NCBI GenBank assembly: GCA_001630475.1
Contig: KV419444.1
Span: 71,515 to 135,514 of the forward strand
DNA: 64,000 nt
Reading direction: 5' to 3'
Origin: Sistotremastrum niveocremeum HHB9708
Taxonomy: Eukaryota > Basidiomycota > Agaricomycetes > Sistotremastrales > Sistotremastraceae
This document shows positions 35,561 through 47,920 of this stretch, piece after piece. The notes under the pieces were generated by a model. The model was given only the letters and a program-made list of their open reading frames with translations. It did no database searches and was not told the origin of the DNA. Numbering within the stretch: position 1 is the stretch's first letter; each line of letters begins with the position of its first letter. Made by a program: the position numbers and the translations under genes.

Positions 35561-37297
35561 TCATCCGCCACCGATACCAGTAAAGTCCTTCATCAGCCCT
35601 CCACGCTTTGATTTTCCCGAAGCCGCCGAATTCGCAGATCGTGTGCTAGACCTCGTCCTCGCCATCATCAACGCACTAAAATCACTCGCGCTCCCCGACC
35701 ATTCCGCATCCTCTCGTTCCTTCCTCCGCGGAACCCGTGCAATTTCCGGTTCCTCAAAGTCGCTCGAGCTTAACGGGGCTGCTGATCCCAGACCATACCC
35801 TGGCGTATATCCCGACAGGGAGCCCGACGGAGCAGCAGAAGAGTTGGGATATGAGGATGGTGGTGGTATTAGCGTCGGGGTATTCCCCGCACCGGAGGCG
35901 GAGGTAGACGCTATAGTGCCTGACGTCGTAGCAGATAGGGCAGAAGCGGCAGAAGTACTCGTAGACGTCGCTGATCCCATTGATCTTACTAATCGCTGCC
36001 GTGATTCGCCGTCACCATTCGTACTCTTTCCACTACTCCCAACACCTATACCCCCTACACCACCCATACCGCCCACTCCTCCAATGTTGATGCCACCAGG
36101 ATACATACTTCCGAGTGGCGAATAGGGAGATACGGGAGTGAGATACGTCCCTCGAGTGGGCTGATTTGAGAGTACGGATGATGTGTGAGACTGATAAGGA
36201 CTCCTGCCAGGTCCTCCGACTGTGTCAGGATCAAAGTCTGTCTTTCGAGGGCCCGGAAATGGATTCAGTAGCGCTAAGGTCGGAGGCGGCGGGGCCGGTA
36301 TGGCAGACTGTGTAGCTGAGGGACTGTCTTGGCTCGCATTGGTCATACTCGTCCCGTGTTCCAGTTCACCGTCTGTATCTGCTACCTGACTTCCGGAGGG
36401 AGGATGTCGAGGAGCACGTGAGTAGCCGATGCCCTCGACGTACAGAGGTCGTTTACGCCACCAGACGACGACGAGGACTGCTGCACTGAGAAGGAGTCCG
36501 GCGGCGCCTACGAGGCCACCGGCGGTGAGGGACAGGTTGGAATGTTTCGGGGGTGATAGAGCTGAATAGGGGACTGATGAGTTGGACGACGAGGGTATTG
36601 GGGGGACAGTGGTTCTATTGTAAACGATATGTGAGAAAAGAATGATGTTTTGAGACTAAATGAAACGCACAAGAAGCCGTCGATTTCGACGAATGAAGGG
36701 CCCGCAGCGGATTGATGTGGGGATGAGCCATTGTATGAAATGGAGAGTGTATGTGGGCCTGGGGAGAGGCCCTCTGCTGCGAGTTGGAGGTCGCATGTAC
36801 CGTGAGAGCTTGATGACCAGGTGTCGATTGAAGTGGAAGGTTCGTTGTCGACCTGGGGAAGTAGGCACGCACCGATGAGATGGGGGGTCACAAGATGAGG
36901 ACGGACCGACTGACCGAAAGAGTGTAAACCCCAGAGGTGCTGTTTCGGAGGACCATCACGTAGACCGAAGTCCCTATGAGTGCTTAAGTGGCCGATCACG
37001 GCGGAAAGAGCTGAAAATTTTGCTGACCATTGAAGGCGAACGAGAGCGGAGAAGATGTGGATGAGCTTGCATGCGGGGTCGCTAGAAGGCGATGGGCACA
37101 GTGGGTGAGCAGGTCGTCGTGGAGTAGCAACGGGACTAACTGGAAGAAGAGCAGTTCGAGTCTGTGGGGTGCCAGCCACTGGACCAGGAGACTTGGTCGT
37201 TGGTAGCGGTCACGTTTTGGTCGGCGGCGCCGTTGTTGGCGAGGAGGAGGGAGGCGAGAGCAGCATTGCGATGTCTTCTCGAGACCCAGCGGGTCAT
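35561..37297 (-). CDS. Single-pass membrane protein with Asn/Ser-rich ectodomain
   Basis: Five exons on the minus strand (37297..37141, 37081..37028, 36973..36915, 36852..36671, 36614..35561) give 501 aa. A weak N-terminal signal sequence (NAALASLLLANNGAADQ) is followed by an ectodomain of about 190 residues with several N-glycosylation sites (NVT, NCSSS, NGTSVYV, NST, NGSS), the phrase GVYTLSVDNEP, then one transmembrane helix (LVGAAGLLLSAAVLVVVWW) and a WRKR stop-transfer. The cytoplasmic half is disordered and contains a Gly/Ile/Val repeat. This architecture is common in Agaricomycetes, where the role is unknown; a wall- or surface-sensing function is only a guess. A Met 22 codons upstream (37363) is an alternative start. 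Confidence 0.72.
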
Positions 37298-37537
37298 TGG
37301 AAGTGAGAGAGGAGAGGAGAGAAGATGTGTGGGAAGAGAGTGACGCTTCCTTTGGACCGACACTGCGACCAGGAGCCGTTCTTCGGCAGATTCCGGTCCC
37401 TGAGCTTCGAAATCTGGGGAATTTCCCTGTGTTTCGTCCCAGACTGACTAAGCACAAATTGACGCAATTTGATCGTCCAATATCGGGTGGTCCCGGGCAC
37501 TCCACCCCGATTTCTCTTTCCCTGCACTAACATAGCG
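37298..37537. promoter_or_regulatory. Divergent promoter between membrane protein and ADI1 genes
   Basis: These 240 bp separate the two start codons. They serve two genes read in opposite directions. No clear TATA box was seen. Confidence 0.45.
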
Positions 37538-38317
37538 ATGAGAGCGTATTATTTCGACAATATTCCTGGCGACCAACGTCTCCCCCATGACTCGTCCCGC
37601 CCTGTATCCACCGACACCCTCAACGCCATTGGTCTGCTCCACTGGCAGATCCCGCTCGACGGCAACGAAGCCAAGATCGATCAGGTAGCGGCTGAGCGAG
37701 GGTACAAGAATCGAGACACGATCAGCGTCACCAAAGAGGGTCTGGGTGAAGTAGGTACATCGTAATACTCATCCGCTATCGATCTGATGAGCTGCCAGCT
37801 CTACGAAACAAAAATAAAAGGATTCTTTGAAGAGTGCGTCTATTCCGCCTCATTCAGTCGATCCAGCGTGATCCGACCAATCGCAGGCACATGCACGAAG
37901 ATGAAGAGATCAGATACATTCTGGAGGGCAGCGGATTCTTCGACGTACGAGGTGAGTCAATTTATTCAACAATCGCCAATCATGCAGTCCCTGACTCTAC
38001 CCCTTCCCTCTTAAATTTTCTACTTTTTCCCACCGCCCAGAACACCCAACCGACGCCTGGATCCGCATACATGTCCTAGAGGGCGACCTCCTCGTCCTTC
38101 CTGCTGGGATCTACCATCGTTTTACCCTGGATACGGAGAACAAAATCAAAGCTCTCCGACTATTCAAGGTCTGGCCTATCCGCATCTCCATTCACGATCG
38201 ATCACTCATATTGGAATCCAGGACGAGCCTAAATGGGTCCCCCACAACCGTAGCGCCGCCACAGATTCCAACTCATATCGGCTTGATTATCTGAACAGTA
38301 TAGGCGTGGGTGCATGA
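37538..38317 (+). CDS. ADI1: Acireductone dioxygenase
   Basis: Five exons (37538..37750, 37799..37833, 37887..37951, 38041..38168, 38222..38317) give 178 aa. ARD is a metal-dependent cupin of the methionine salvage pathway that oxidises acireductone to the 2-keto acid precursor of methionine. The signature is complete: [24 protein letters not shown], metal-binding [21 protein letters not shown], then [17 protein letters not shown] and KWVPHNR. The usual LH between the first metal ligands is MH here. The last intron has an unusual GTCTGG donor; without splicing the frame stays open for 43 codons but loses the conserved WVPHNR end, so splicing is preferred. Confidence 0.93.
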
Positions 38318-39609
38318 TCCATGATGCGTGTATGATGGCCGAAGGGAAAATCTTCCTTCATCGTGACGATTGTGCATACCAATTCATGAGATCCGGCAGG
38401 AATTTATATAGCGTGATGTGAATATGTACTAGTTTCAGGCGACACGAGTCTATAGGATATAGAGCAGGATGTGAACTAGCCTGAACTGGTGAGACAGACC
38501 AAGAAATTGGCTGCGCTTGGCGGACTCGGAAGCAGATCCGTCCTTTCTCTCAATGGCCGCTGTGCCGAAAGGCTAAACAATTGTCTGGGTCTTATATCTT
38601 GTCGATTCATGGGATGGATGGTACATGCGGGAGCGGGCTATGATCTCCATTTCCTTAGCACACCAAACTCATCGTGAGGCCTCATCAAATACCGCGCGTT
38701 CAACGGAGAGATAGCATAAGCTTTCGCTGATTATGAAGACCACATGCCCTCTGTCGCTATCTGCTATCCATTCTGCCATTCTAGGTGATATTTCTAGGTC
38801 TTGATGAAGCATCTAGTGGGCCGTCTTCGATAATGAGTCCTTCTGCTCGATCCTTGAGCTCCTTCACATGGCGACCTTACTTCGATTCATCCGCCGTCGG
38901 GCGCTGAGCTGGCAACTTCAACGACACGCCTGATAGCTGTCTTTTTACCACGGACGACGTTAAGGGAGGGCGTAGGCATATTTGATCTCGAGTCCCGCAC
39001 GGCGTGACAGATTTTTGGGTCTGAAACTGCTCTTCGTCGCTCAGCAAGCCTCGCAGTGCGTTCTGCCTCGACCTATCTCAGGCGGTTTAACCTCCAAGGC
39101 CAACATTAGGAACACATGCTACACCTCAACCCCAATATTTCATTACGCTCATCCCGATTTTGCTCTCCAAGCCATTATCTCTGTCCACCGAACCCCATCG
39201 GTCGATGTCCAATATCTAGCGGTTCTCAATCCACCCGTGCAGGTCTTATGACTGCTATCTTATTGCACGGGGTTTTAGCTTGAAATCTCCGCCTGCGTTC
39301 TTGACTTCCTCTGAACGATGTCACCCGACGACTTGAGCAGTACTTCGCCTGTCCTGGACTATTTCGATACTGCGCGATAGAAATATAGCTGGGGTCTCGA
39401 AGCTCAAGCCTCTTGACGATCATGCGTTGCTTTACCTTCGCAATGAAGAAGCTAGAAAATAGAGCTGCTGGAAGAGATAAAAGACCGAAGAGGGGCTTCA
39501 TCGTCCTACAGGATACGCTTGCGAGTCCTGCACTGTCACTTTCCATTCCTCTCCCTTCGGTCCTCTCCTTACACCTTCACTTCATACCCCCCTCGCGGCA
39601 GCAATCAAC
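38318..39609. other. Intergenic region, no supportable gene
   Basis: About 1.3 kb between ADI1 and the chitinase-like gene. Only short frames without motifs are present. The last 100 bp before 39610 are pyrimidine-rich, as expected for a fungal promoter. Confidence 0.5.
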
Positions 39610-41076
39610 ATGCTCACATCACTCCGTCTCATCAGTCTCTTCTCCCTCGTCACCACACTCCTTTCATCCTTCGCTGGACCTCTCTCCGTCCACGCACATA
39701 CCATCCCTCTCAACTCAACCGCTCACTCCACTGGCAAAGATGCATCAATCATCACTCCCGAAGCATCCACCTTCATCGCTCCCGCTCCTCGCTTTGTGGT
39801 TTACACCGACCAATGGATCCCGGGTATGTCCGAATTAGCCTCCTAGTCTTCCCTTCGTGGGGAGAGAAGCCGTGAAATTGACTTTTCGATCGTTGTGGGG
39901 TTTTGAATTTCAGGAACTGACGAACCGCCTACGGTCGCTCAACTTAAGGTATGTATTGTCATGTCTCGTTCCTGATCGATCGACGACATCTTCTTGTCCT
40001 TCTAAATTCCGCAATGACTAATCTTGAATTTGTACAGGGATTCAATGTTTTGATTCTTTCCTTTCTTTTGCTCTCTGGTCCTGCCGACAAGGCTCTGGAA
40101 TTCACTGAACTTGATGCTGCCACAAGAGCGTCTATTATATCCGCTTACCATGCTGCTGGAATATCGATCATGGTCTCGGCTTTTGGATCTACTGATGCGC
40201 CCACCAGCGAAGGTGCTGATCCCACTGCGACCGCAAACACTATCGCGGCCTTCGTCAAGCAGTATGGAGTAAGTTACTTCTTCCGAGATGCAATGATGTC
40301 GTCGTTCATCTGTGCTCTTAGCTTGACGGTGTCGACGTCGACTATGAAGATTTCAACGCCATCAATTCCGGAACAGGCAGCGCAGAAACTTGGCTCATCA
40401 CGTACGTCTTGATCTTCTACTCCAATTCCCACTTTCTAAATGAATGAATCGATGATCCGTTGATCCGCGTAACAGGTTCACCAAAGCCCTGAGAGCGCAG
40501 CTTCCGAGCGGCCGTGAGTTTATCCCCCTCGCCCTGTCGATCAATCTTATCTAATCGACTTCATTCATTCTTGCTATCGTTGGCTGCTATAGAATATATC
40601 ATCACGCATGCTCCTGTTGCTCCGTGGTTCACTACCAGTACAAGCCTTTACCCACATGGCGCATACCGCGCCGTCAATACTGGTGCCGGATCCTCGATCG
40701 ATTGGTACAATCTTCAGGTTCGTCGACTATCATCATGCCACAATGACATCTGAATAGCTTTCGTTCGCAGTTCTACAACCAAGGCTCCGATTACACCACC
40801 TGCACAACACTTCTCACAGCGTCCAACTCCGATTTCCCACATTCTTCCGTCTTCGAGATAGCATCTCAGAACTCGATTGCGCTTAACAAACTCGTCATCG
40901 GCAAACCCGCTTCTTCTGGAGATGCAAGCTCGGGTTATATGAGTGCTTCGACTCTTGCTGGGTGTTTGAAACAAGCGAAGAGTTCGGGTTGGAACGGAGG
41001 TGCTATGTTCTGGGAATATCCCGATGCTAGTGCATCGTGGATCGCGAGTGTCAGAACCTCTAGCTGGCCTGTTTGA
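39610..41076 (+). CDS. Secreted GH18 chitinase-like glycoside hydrolase
   Basis: Seven exons (39610..39823, 39914..39948, 40038..40268, 40322..40401, 40476..40513, 40593..40717, 40771..41076) give 342 aa. The N-terminus is a signal peptide (SLRLISLFSLVTTLLSSFAG). The catalytic motif is DGVDVDYED in exon 4, matching DxxDxDxE of family 18, with the last Glu as proton donor. Further GH18 strands are RFVVYTDQWIPG, FNVLILSFLL, GISIMVSAFGS, YIITHAPVAPWF, IDWYNLQFYNQ and GWNGGAMFWEYPD. Enzymes of this type hydrolyse chitin or related glucosamine polymers, outside the cell or in the wall. No chitin-binding module is visible. Confidence 0.9.
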
Positions 41077-41634
41077 GCCCAAGTGGCTAAGCTCAAGTTT
41101 CTTTTTATGATTTCATTTGTTTCGATGTTCATTCTTTAGAATGCCTCTCATTTCCGAAACCTTGCCCTCTCTTTGGGCGCTCTTTCTTTTGAATTGCTTA
41201 TAGCACTGTTGTCGATCTATTCTGCGGTGGTTGTAAGGTTTCGTCGCTATGCTCGGGTAAAATAGGCTATGAGTCTAGTATGAGAACACAACCAGTTTTT
41301 CCGTCCGCACTTGACCGATGTAACGACGATCTCGTTGAAAAAATTTGGTTGTCCTGTAGAACAACCAAGTAGCAGATCTGTGTGTCGGAATAAGATAGCA
41401 AGACCGAAGTAATCATTGTGTAATATTTTACGGAGGAAAGTACGAAATAGGAGTCCGACGTCCGAAAGGGGCAATGGTCCGTGCACGATACGCCAACAAG
41501 TGCGGCCACGCTTATGCATTGGTTGTTCCGCGCTGGTCACATTGTCACTCAATCGAAACACATCCCAAAGCTCCGCCGTCCGCAATCATCGTCGTCATCG
41601 ACAACAGCGAGCGAAACGCAAAGCAGGGCCATCG
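41077..41634. other. Intergenic region, no supportable gene
   Basis: A stretch of 558 bp between two plus-strand genes. Overlapping short frames have no motifs; one of them overlaps the first exon of the next gene in another frame. Confidence 0.45.
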
Positions 41635-44308
41635 ATGGACTCTGAACTGTGAGTTCAGCCATTCCAGCTCTCCTTATCATCTTTTCATCATTTTTTATCC
41701 TCGTCTCGTTTTTTTGTCGACTCATTTCTGTCCCTGTCGCTAGTGGAGTCTCGATCATGGTCGCTCCGTTCAAAGGCAAGATTGGGAATAGAGGATGGGC
41801 TACGCTGCCGCCTGATGTGATTCGGTGAGTCTATCGTGATCAACTTGGTGTCGCAATCTCAATCTCTTCGTCGGACAGCCTCATCATGTCCCATATAATC
41901 AGAGAGGCTTCACAATGGGCGCTACCTACGAGTTGGCTTGGGGAGATATTCTGGCCCAATCGGATGGCGTATACAGCCCTCAGAACGACTACGAGAGTTG
42001 AGGTCTTGATGGCTATCTGTCAATCGTGGCGAAAATCACGTCAGTACCTGCGATTTCTCATGTTCTATTGCTAACCGACCTCCCTCTCTATCTACACATC
42101 TCACTCAGTCAACTCGCATTACTTTTGGACGCATCTGTGCTCCGTCCTCGATCCAGCTGGCCAGGTATCAAGCTGGCGCGTCAGTCAAACCGCCGTAGGC
42201 GGCTCTGCCGTTTGGTGCCCCAAACCCGACTACTTCCACTACAAAATTGTCCGAACCTTTGTCTGCATACCGTGCCGTGTCAACGCGCCGCATAATCCTC
42301 GCGAGGGCATCGTTCAGCCGAAACGAGTCGTCCCGAGTTACGCATGTGGTCATGTCAATGCTTGTCGTGATCACAAGGCAGATACCTTTTGTGGTGTATG
42401 CCTGCGGATCGATAATAGTCGAGAGGACTACCTGATATTCAAGAACGACGATAACGAGACGTTCTGTGACATCCGTGCTACGTGCATGAGATGTAGGCAA
42501 GACGCGATCCACCGACGTGCGAACCACGATCATTACTTGCGCAATATATGCGAGGCGATGAGACACGACAGATTTTCTGTCGATTGGGAGGTTCGACAGG
42601 TCATGGATCAGTTCGTCGAAGTGGGAGAGGGAACCATCTCTAAAATCATTTGTCTGGCGTGGGAAAAGTTGTGGTTACGCCAACACACGAAAATCCTCGA
42701 GCTATTGGACCAAGCCGTCGCTGCTGCTCGATTTCAGAATCGGGAGGATGGCTACGATAGCGAAGACGAGTTGAGCGACGATGACGACGTGCTCAGTGCT
42801 CAAGAAGAAGCTGTTCGCGAAATGGCAATCCGAGATTATTGTCGTGGTCGCATTGCCGATGGACTGTGGTCATTACCCTACGACCAATATGTCGCCACCA
42901 CGAACCGATTTATTCATCCTTACATTCCTGCCTTCCACCCAGTCCCTTACTCCGCGTCTGTCCAACCTGGCGAGCCTCATCCCTCTCAAAGAACAATGGC
43001 GGGCCTCGCGCCTCCTACGTCGGAGCTCGCCCAACAGGTCTCGTATACCTTCCAGACTGAAATGGCTAAGATGCTTGGGCCCGCCTTGCAAAACCTTGTG
43101 AGGAAAATCGTCATCGAATGTGCAAGGGAGGGTACCGATCCCTCAATATATGCGAGCCGCATGACCGTAGAAGACGTCATGCTTGGATTGCGAGACGAAG
43201 GCGTCTGGTGGAATGACTTTGATTGGGTGGGAAGAATTGAAGAGAGGGAAAAGAAGCGACGACTAGAAGCAGCAGCCTCCAACGGGATGCGCGACGAAGA
43301 GGAAGATGCCACATCTTCATCATCGCATAATTCACATGATTCTCATTCAACGAGCCCCGTTCTGTCGACTTCGACGTTACAAACGAGTCCCTCGCCCCCA
43401 CCGACTGAGTTACAAAACAAGGAGAAAGGGATTATTCCATCAGTCCTATTACCTCCAGCACGATCACCTCAGCTTGTCAGGATGATTCCGTTCATCCCAG
43501 AATCATCGATTGAGATGCCACCGCATACACAGGAGATGCTCAAGACTGTAAGTAGACTGCTGTCGAGTCATTTGAATCATAACGCTGATGTATGGGATAG
43601 TTGTGGCGAGAAGCGAGCGCACCTCTTTTCCATTGCAAGTGTTCGGTGTGTAACCGAGCCATGATCAAGGAAAAGAACGCTGCAGCTGCCGCTGTTCTGG
43701 CAAATCAAGCGGAGTCTATGGAGACGGAGATGATGGATGCCGTCTTACCCCAAGACAGACCCATACACATTGTGCCTTCACAAGGTATAACTTCTGTATA
43801 TTTTGGATCAGCGAAAGAACTGTCAAAAGGAGATCAGGATTTCGATAGCACCAAGTCCGAAGAGGACGAAGAATTCGATGACGATGCCGCCATGGAATAT
43901 GGTGCCGATGACCGTAATGAAACGCCGACAGTCCTGGTCAGACTAGGAAGACACTCGTTGGCGCCTTCACCTCCTCCAATCGCAGTAAGAAAATCTGCTA
44001 GAAAACGAGCGTCAGAAGAGATGGAAGATGAAGACGTCCAACTGTCGCATGATTCTGACTCATCGTACAGAGGAACAAATCCCAGTCTCACGCCGAATGC
44101 GAAGAAACCTAGAATGGGTTCTGCGGAGCTAGGAAGTGAGAATCCTCCACCTAGCTCGGACCCATCGTCAAAATCTCCGACGAACTCGAACACGTGGACA
44201 GATCCCGATCATGAAATAGAACTTACTTCCGTCCCTCAGGAGGAGCAAGACCCTGATCTCATCATCCCCGATGATGAGCTCGTTACTTCTCTGTACGATA
44301 CCTCGTGA
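41635..44308 (+). CDS. Cysteine-rich F-box-like protein, uncharacterised
   Basis: Five exons (41635..41648, 41744..41824, 41879..42039, 42109..43547, 43601..44308) give 800 aa. The first exon is only 14 nt (MDSEL), placed because its donor and phase fit exactly. Near the N-terminus RGWATLPPDVIRLIMSHI resembles the opening helix of an F-box. A Cys/His cluster follows (about 135-225): CIPCRVN, YACGHVNACRDHKADTFCGVCL and CDIRATCMRC, which looks like zinc binding and recalls a degenerate RING or PHD-like fold. A late HCKCSVCNR adds another CxC/CxxC set. The rest is acidic and disordered (EDELSDDDD, FDDDAAMEY). It is probably a nuclear or ubiquitin-related agaricomycete protein, but I cannot assign a function. 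Confidence 0.7.
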
Positions 44309-44569
44309 AGCCCGGCTCTCACTGGTCAAAATGCCTCATCAGGTCCGTGATCATCGAATGCTTCACGGCGCCTGTTTGTATTCAATGCACTTCTCACTCT
44401 TTCTCTCCCATGGAATTGTCACAATATTTGGACCGTACTACAACTATCACTGCTATTAGTACACTGTTTGATCTTCGACTTCTCGCGTCATATCACCGTC
44501 TTTCGGTCCTTGTTCCCTTTACAATCCCTCTGTGTTTGTGCGTTTAAAGAACCTGTATTTGTACTACCA

Positions 44570-45227
44570 CTACTCTTGGCATCGCATATCTTTCGTCGCA
44601 ATATATCTGCCATGCTGAGCAGTCAGATGTTCAGCGGAACCACCAGAGTCGTCTTCATGAATATTCTGAGTCACGGCTTTGCGTCTTCTTTCAGGGTACC
44701 GACTCCTGATTGTTCGCTCAGCAAGAGAGCCCCAAGAAGATACGGATTTATCAAGCATCTTCTCCACATCGTCGAGGAAGTTGCGTTGTTTCGCGTTTAA
44801 TTTCTGCGGACGTGGTCGTGGACAACTCCAACTGTGCTCATGATCCTCTTGATTCATAGATCGCAAAGCCCCATCAGCTGATACCTCAGTGGCATGGTCA
44901 TCTGAACTCGGATCCGTACTCATATCTGAGTCAGTACCTGGGTCAGACTCCATAGAGCTGGCTTGGTGAATTTGGCTCCTTTCGTGATTTTGAAACACAG
45001 CACTCTGAGCTTTAGATCAATAGTGGCTTAAGTTTATGGGGCAGGATACATGTTCGCACCTGCCTACGATTTCTGTCTCGGTAATGAGAGTATCCTTCCT
45101 TTGGACCTTCATCAGGTGATAGAAATATAAACAGGGAGTCTGGCATGTCGCCATAGCCCATGATCATGTTCATTTCACGCTGCACTTGAAAATGATCTCT
45201 TGCCACCCAGGATTTCGGAGTACTCAT
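44570..45227 (-). CDS. Small acidic/basic protein, uncharacterised (two exons)
   Basis: Two exons (45227..45060 and 45004..44570) joined by a GTGCGA-CAG intron give 200 aa without a frame break. The N-terminal part (KSWVARDHFQVQREMNMIMGYGDMPDSLFIFLSPDEG) looks ordered; the middle is acidic and Ser-rich. A likely helix FLDDVEKMLDKSVSSWGSLAERTI is followed by a basic stretch. No family is recognised. Coding status is uncertain because there is no homology evidence and further exons upstream are possible. Confidence 0.4.
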
Positions 45228-45566
45228 ATGCGACGTCCGGGATGAGGTACTGGATCTTCCAGCGGGTAGAAGGTATTATGTCGCCGGTAGCGACGTCGAG
45301 TTGAGATAGAGTCAATGGGTGTGAGGTTGACAAAGGGCCTTGATTGATATTCTTGAGACACGCCGGTTATATACCAATGGAATCTGAGTGGCACAAGTGG
45401 CATGGTTACGATGGAAGGAAACACTCGTGATGACAATAACAATGACCTACAACAATGAGAGGTATTCGATGTTATTGGCTTGCGCTAGTGTACTTGTGTT
45501 GTCACCTATATACTAGTCTCATGCCACTTGAAGGACACATCTGTATCCGCGTCCAGACGCCATATT
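45228..45566. other. Short intergenic gap, no supportable gene
   Basis: About 340 bp between two minus-strand genes. It would contain the 5' region of the small gene at 44570..45227 or missed 5' exons of it. Confidence 0.4.
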
Positions 45567-46770
45567 CTAATCTGCGTACATAGAAGTATGACGCTCAACG
45601 ATGATACCCACTTCGTCGGGAGCTAGGGGTTTCAGTTTTATCTTAGCGCGCTTTGAAAGGTAATGAGATCCCGGTCAACAATAGGATGGCATCAACGACT
45701 TACGAAAGCAAACAACGTCCCACGATATATCCAGCCTTGTAATTCCTCGAACTCTGGATGTGCTTTGGTCACTCCACGAGAAGCAAGGGACTTCCTCGTC
45801 ACGTTCCGCACAAGCTAAGTCGGGATACGTCAGTTTTGAGAACAGACGCTAAGTTCATATAAGCAACTGACCTCCTTGTTCGGGCGCTCCACCGATTCCA
45901 GTGGAGGATCGGACAAGCGTACAGCAGGGCCCTCGGGAACTTTGAATACTCCCGTACCTGGTATGGCCTTAGATTTTCCTTTGATGTCGAGTTTCGGTAT
46001 ATCATCCAGCACAACCCTTCCTTTGGCTTTCTTCCGAGCGACTTCTTTCTCATGCATCGCGGAGCTATCACTTCGAACACGCTTCATGCCACGACGTCCC
46101 GGCGAGCCTTTGGTATGAGGTAATAAGAGCGGTGGTAATCGAGGAGTTGGGTCATCTGGCCGAGGAGGCCGATTGATCTGTTTCTGGGCTGGACGGAGGA
46201 GGGGTTTAATTTGGGCCAGATATAATTGGATAACAGAACTTTGGTGGTCAGAAAGACGGCCATATATGATGACGTCGCTGTCGTTGACGGTATCTAATAG
46301 AAGTCAGCCTCTCGTCACTTCACGATAAAGTAAATGAACGCACGCGAGTCTCCGAGGCCAATCCTCACGCCCATTTCAGTTACTCCATCTGATGATCTCA
46401 ACTTTGTTGTACACAATGTTGCTTCAAAGAATGACATCGATAGCTTTGCTTGTGGGTGGATGAACATTCGTACGGCATTCTCGTGATCAAGTCGACCCTT
46501 CAGGGAACTGATGTCAACGGCCCCAATGAGAGGTAAGGACCGCTTTCTTTGAGATTCCAATGCGAGAGGCAATGGAGACGACAGGAGAGAGGCCGAAGAT
46601 GTTGTAAAAGATATCCCATCCAAAGCCAAATCCGAATCTGGAAGAGACAGGGCTCCCCTATACACCAAACGGGTTGGGTTCTGGACAATGGACTTGGGAG
46701 GCGTTGGACGCGTAAGAGTGACTGTCGGGGCACTAGAGGCAATAACAGTCGTCTCGACGGATGCTATCAT
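45567..46770 (-). CDS. Sld7-like DNA replication initiation protein
   Basis: Four exons (46770..46344, 46293..45872, 45814..45704, 45650..45567) give 347 aa. The C-terminal module, NKELVRNVTRKSLASRG plus THPEFEEL-like residues and WIYRGTLFAFRAK, then DEVGIIVERHTSMYAD, resembles the Sld7 C-terminal domain (N..LVKK..L..RG..K.HPEF...Y+GT.FALR). Sld7 works with Sld3 to load Cdc45 at origins in yeast; the related human protein is MTBP. The N-terminal 145 residues are beta-rich and diverged, and the middle is basic with KKAKGRVVLDD. Assignment rests on the C-terminal motif only, as expected in this fast-evolving family. Confidence 0.65.
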
Positions 46771-46847
46771 CGGCGATATCTTTCAAACATTAAAGCACGC
46801 CGCGATGGCACACCTGGTGGTCACGGTTGTGGTGAAGGATGCGTGAC

Positions 46848-46990
46848 GTGTACGGTCGCCCTCGAGTCTGTAGTAGACTTTCTCCGATTTGATTTTGGCT
46901 CGGGACCTTCGATTTCTGTACCCACGATAGATTCTCCGAGACCAAAATCCTGGAGTAGACATAGGCGACCTGAGGCGGCGTTCCAGATCT
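46848..46990 (+). repeat. Diverged inverted repeat, left arm
   Basis: About 140 bp that pair in opposite orientation with 49130..49275. A 38-bp core beginning ACGGTCGCCCTCGAGTCTG is almost identical, and the remainder is alignable with gaps. The pair flanks the halogenase relic. Confidence 0.7.
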
Positions 46991-47594
46991 CTGGTATCTC
47001 GGTTCTCAAGATGTTTCATGAAATTAATTGATCGGTCATGTCGGCCACGGAACGGCATTGCAAGCTTGCGGCATTGCGACAATCAATCGACCGTTCTCTG
47101 GGTCCAAGAATTGCATGAAGTAACCATCGAACAGTCGACAGACATAGATAATCCATACATGTAAGTCAATACTTGCAGATGTACATGTCAATTCCGGTCT
47201 GCCGATTGTGGGCTCGGAGCACGGGTCGGAGATCGAAAACAGGTGCCTCGACTTGACACCGTCTTGCGCAGCAAACCTACGGACGTCAACGACATTGATT
47301 CGTTGGGGATCGATGTTGTCATCGCTTTTTATTCAGATTCTTGTCGTATCACTTAGCCAAGATGGACAGATCCAGTCCGAGGCTCATTCAGTAAATCACT
47401 ACGAAGCTCATCTAGTATGATATCTACCCTTGCGTCTATGGTTATTCGATCATCCCACCTGTCTTCACCGGATCGCTCTCGTTTCCCTTACACACGTGCT
47501 TCGATTGCGTCTGTGTCTCGTGCTGTGATCACTTGGGAAAGCTCACTGACAGGGTCAACGCCAGTCTTACATACATGTACAGTCTCCGTAGCCC

Positions 47595-47920
47595 GATGCT
47601 GCTGTCAAGTTCAACCAGTTCAAACGCGAAGGGTGTATGTGGAACTCTTTATTTTCGTCTTCATTTTCGTGCCCATTTCTCAGACACTGAATTCATTGCT
47701 TTGGATCCCAACACCGGCGCTTGGAACGTCGTAAGTATTCTCAACAGTTTTCCTCGAATGTTATCTCAATCCTATGTCCAGGTTCGCTCTGAGATCGACG
47801 ATGTCATTTCCGAGCACGCTGCCAAAAGTGGTGCCCGCCTCTTCCAGCAAACCAAGGTCACCTCCATCGACTTCGCTCCCGACACCCCTTCTCCCCCTCC
47901 CTCTGCCACACTCTCCAACG
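47595..47920 (+). pseudogene. Relic of a flavin-dependent halogenase
   Basis: Three exon-like pieces (47595..47634, 47684..47730, 47782..47920) join with correct phases to give DAAVKFNQFKREG, YTEFIALDPNTGAWNV and VRSEIDDVISEHAAKSGARL followed by FQQTKVTSIDF. This is the substrate- and FAD-proximal middle of fungal FAD-dependent halogenases (tryptophan-halogenase superfamily), which in basidiomycetes chlorinate aromatic metabolites. Upstream, an in-frame TAG lies three codons before the first piece and the FAD-binding GxGxxG motif is absent. Downstream, the next likely acceptor leads straight to a stop. The gene is therefore a fragment of about 75 residues out of roughly 500. Confidence 0.75.

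Noticed and set aside
36996-37505. Minus-strand ORF of 169 aa upstream of the membrane-protein gene
   Set aside because: It is a read-through of introns in another frame; splicing gives a continuous glycosylated ectodomain instead.
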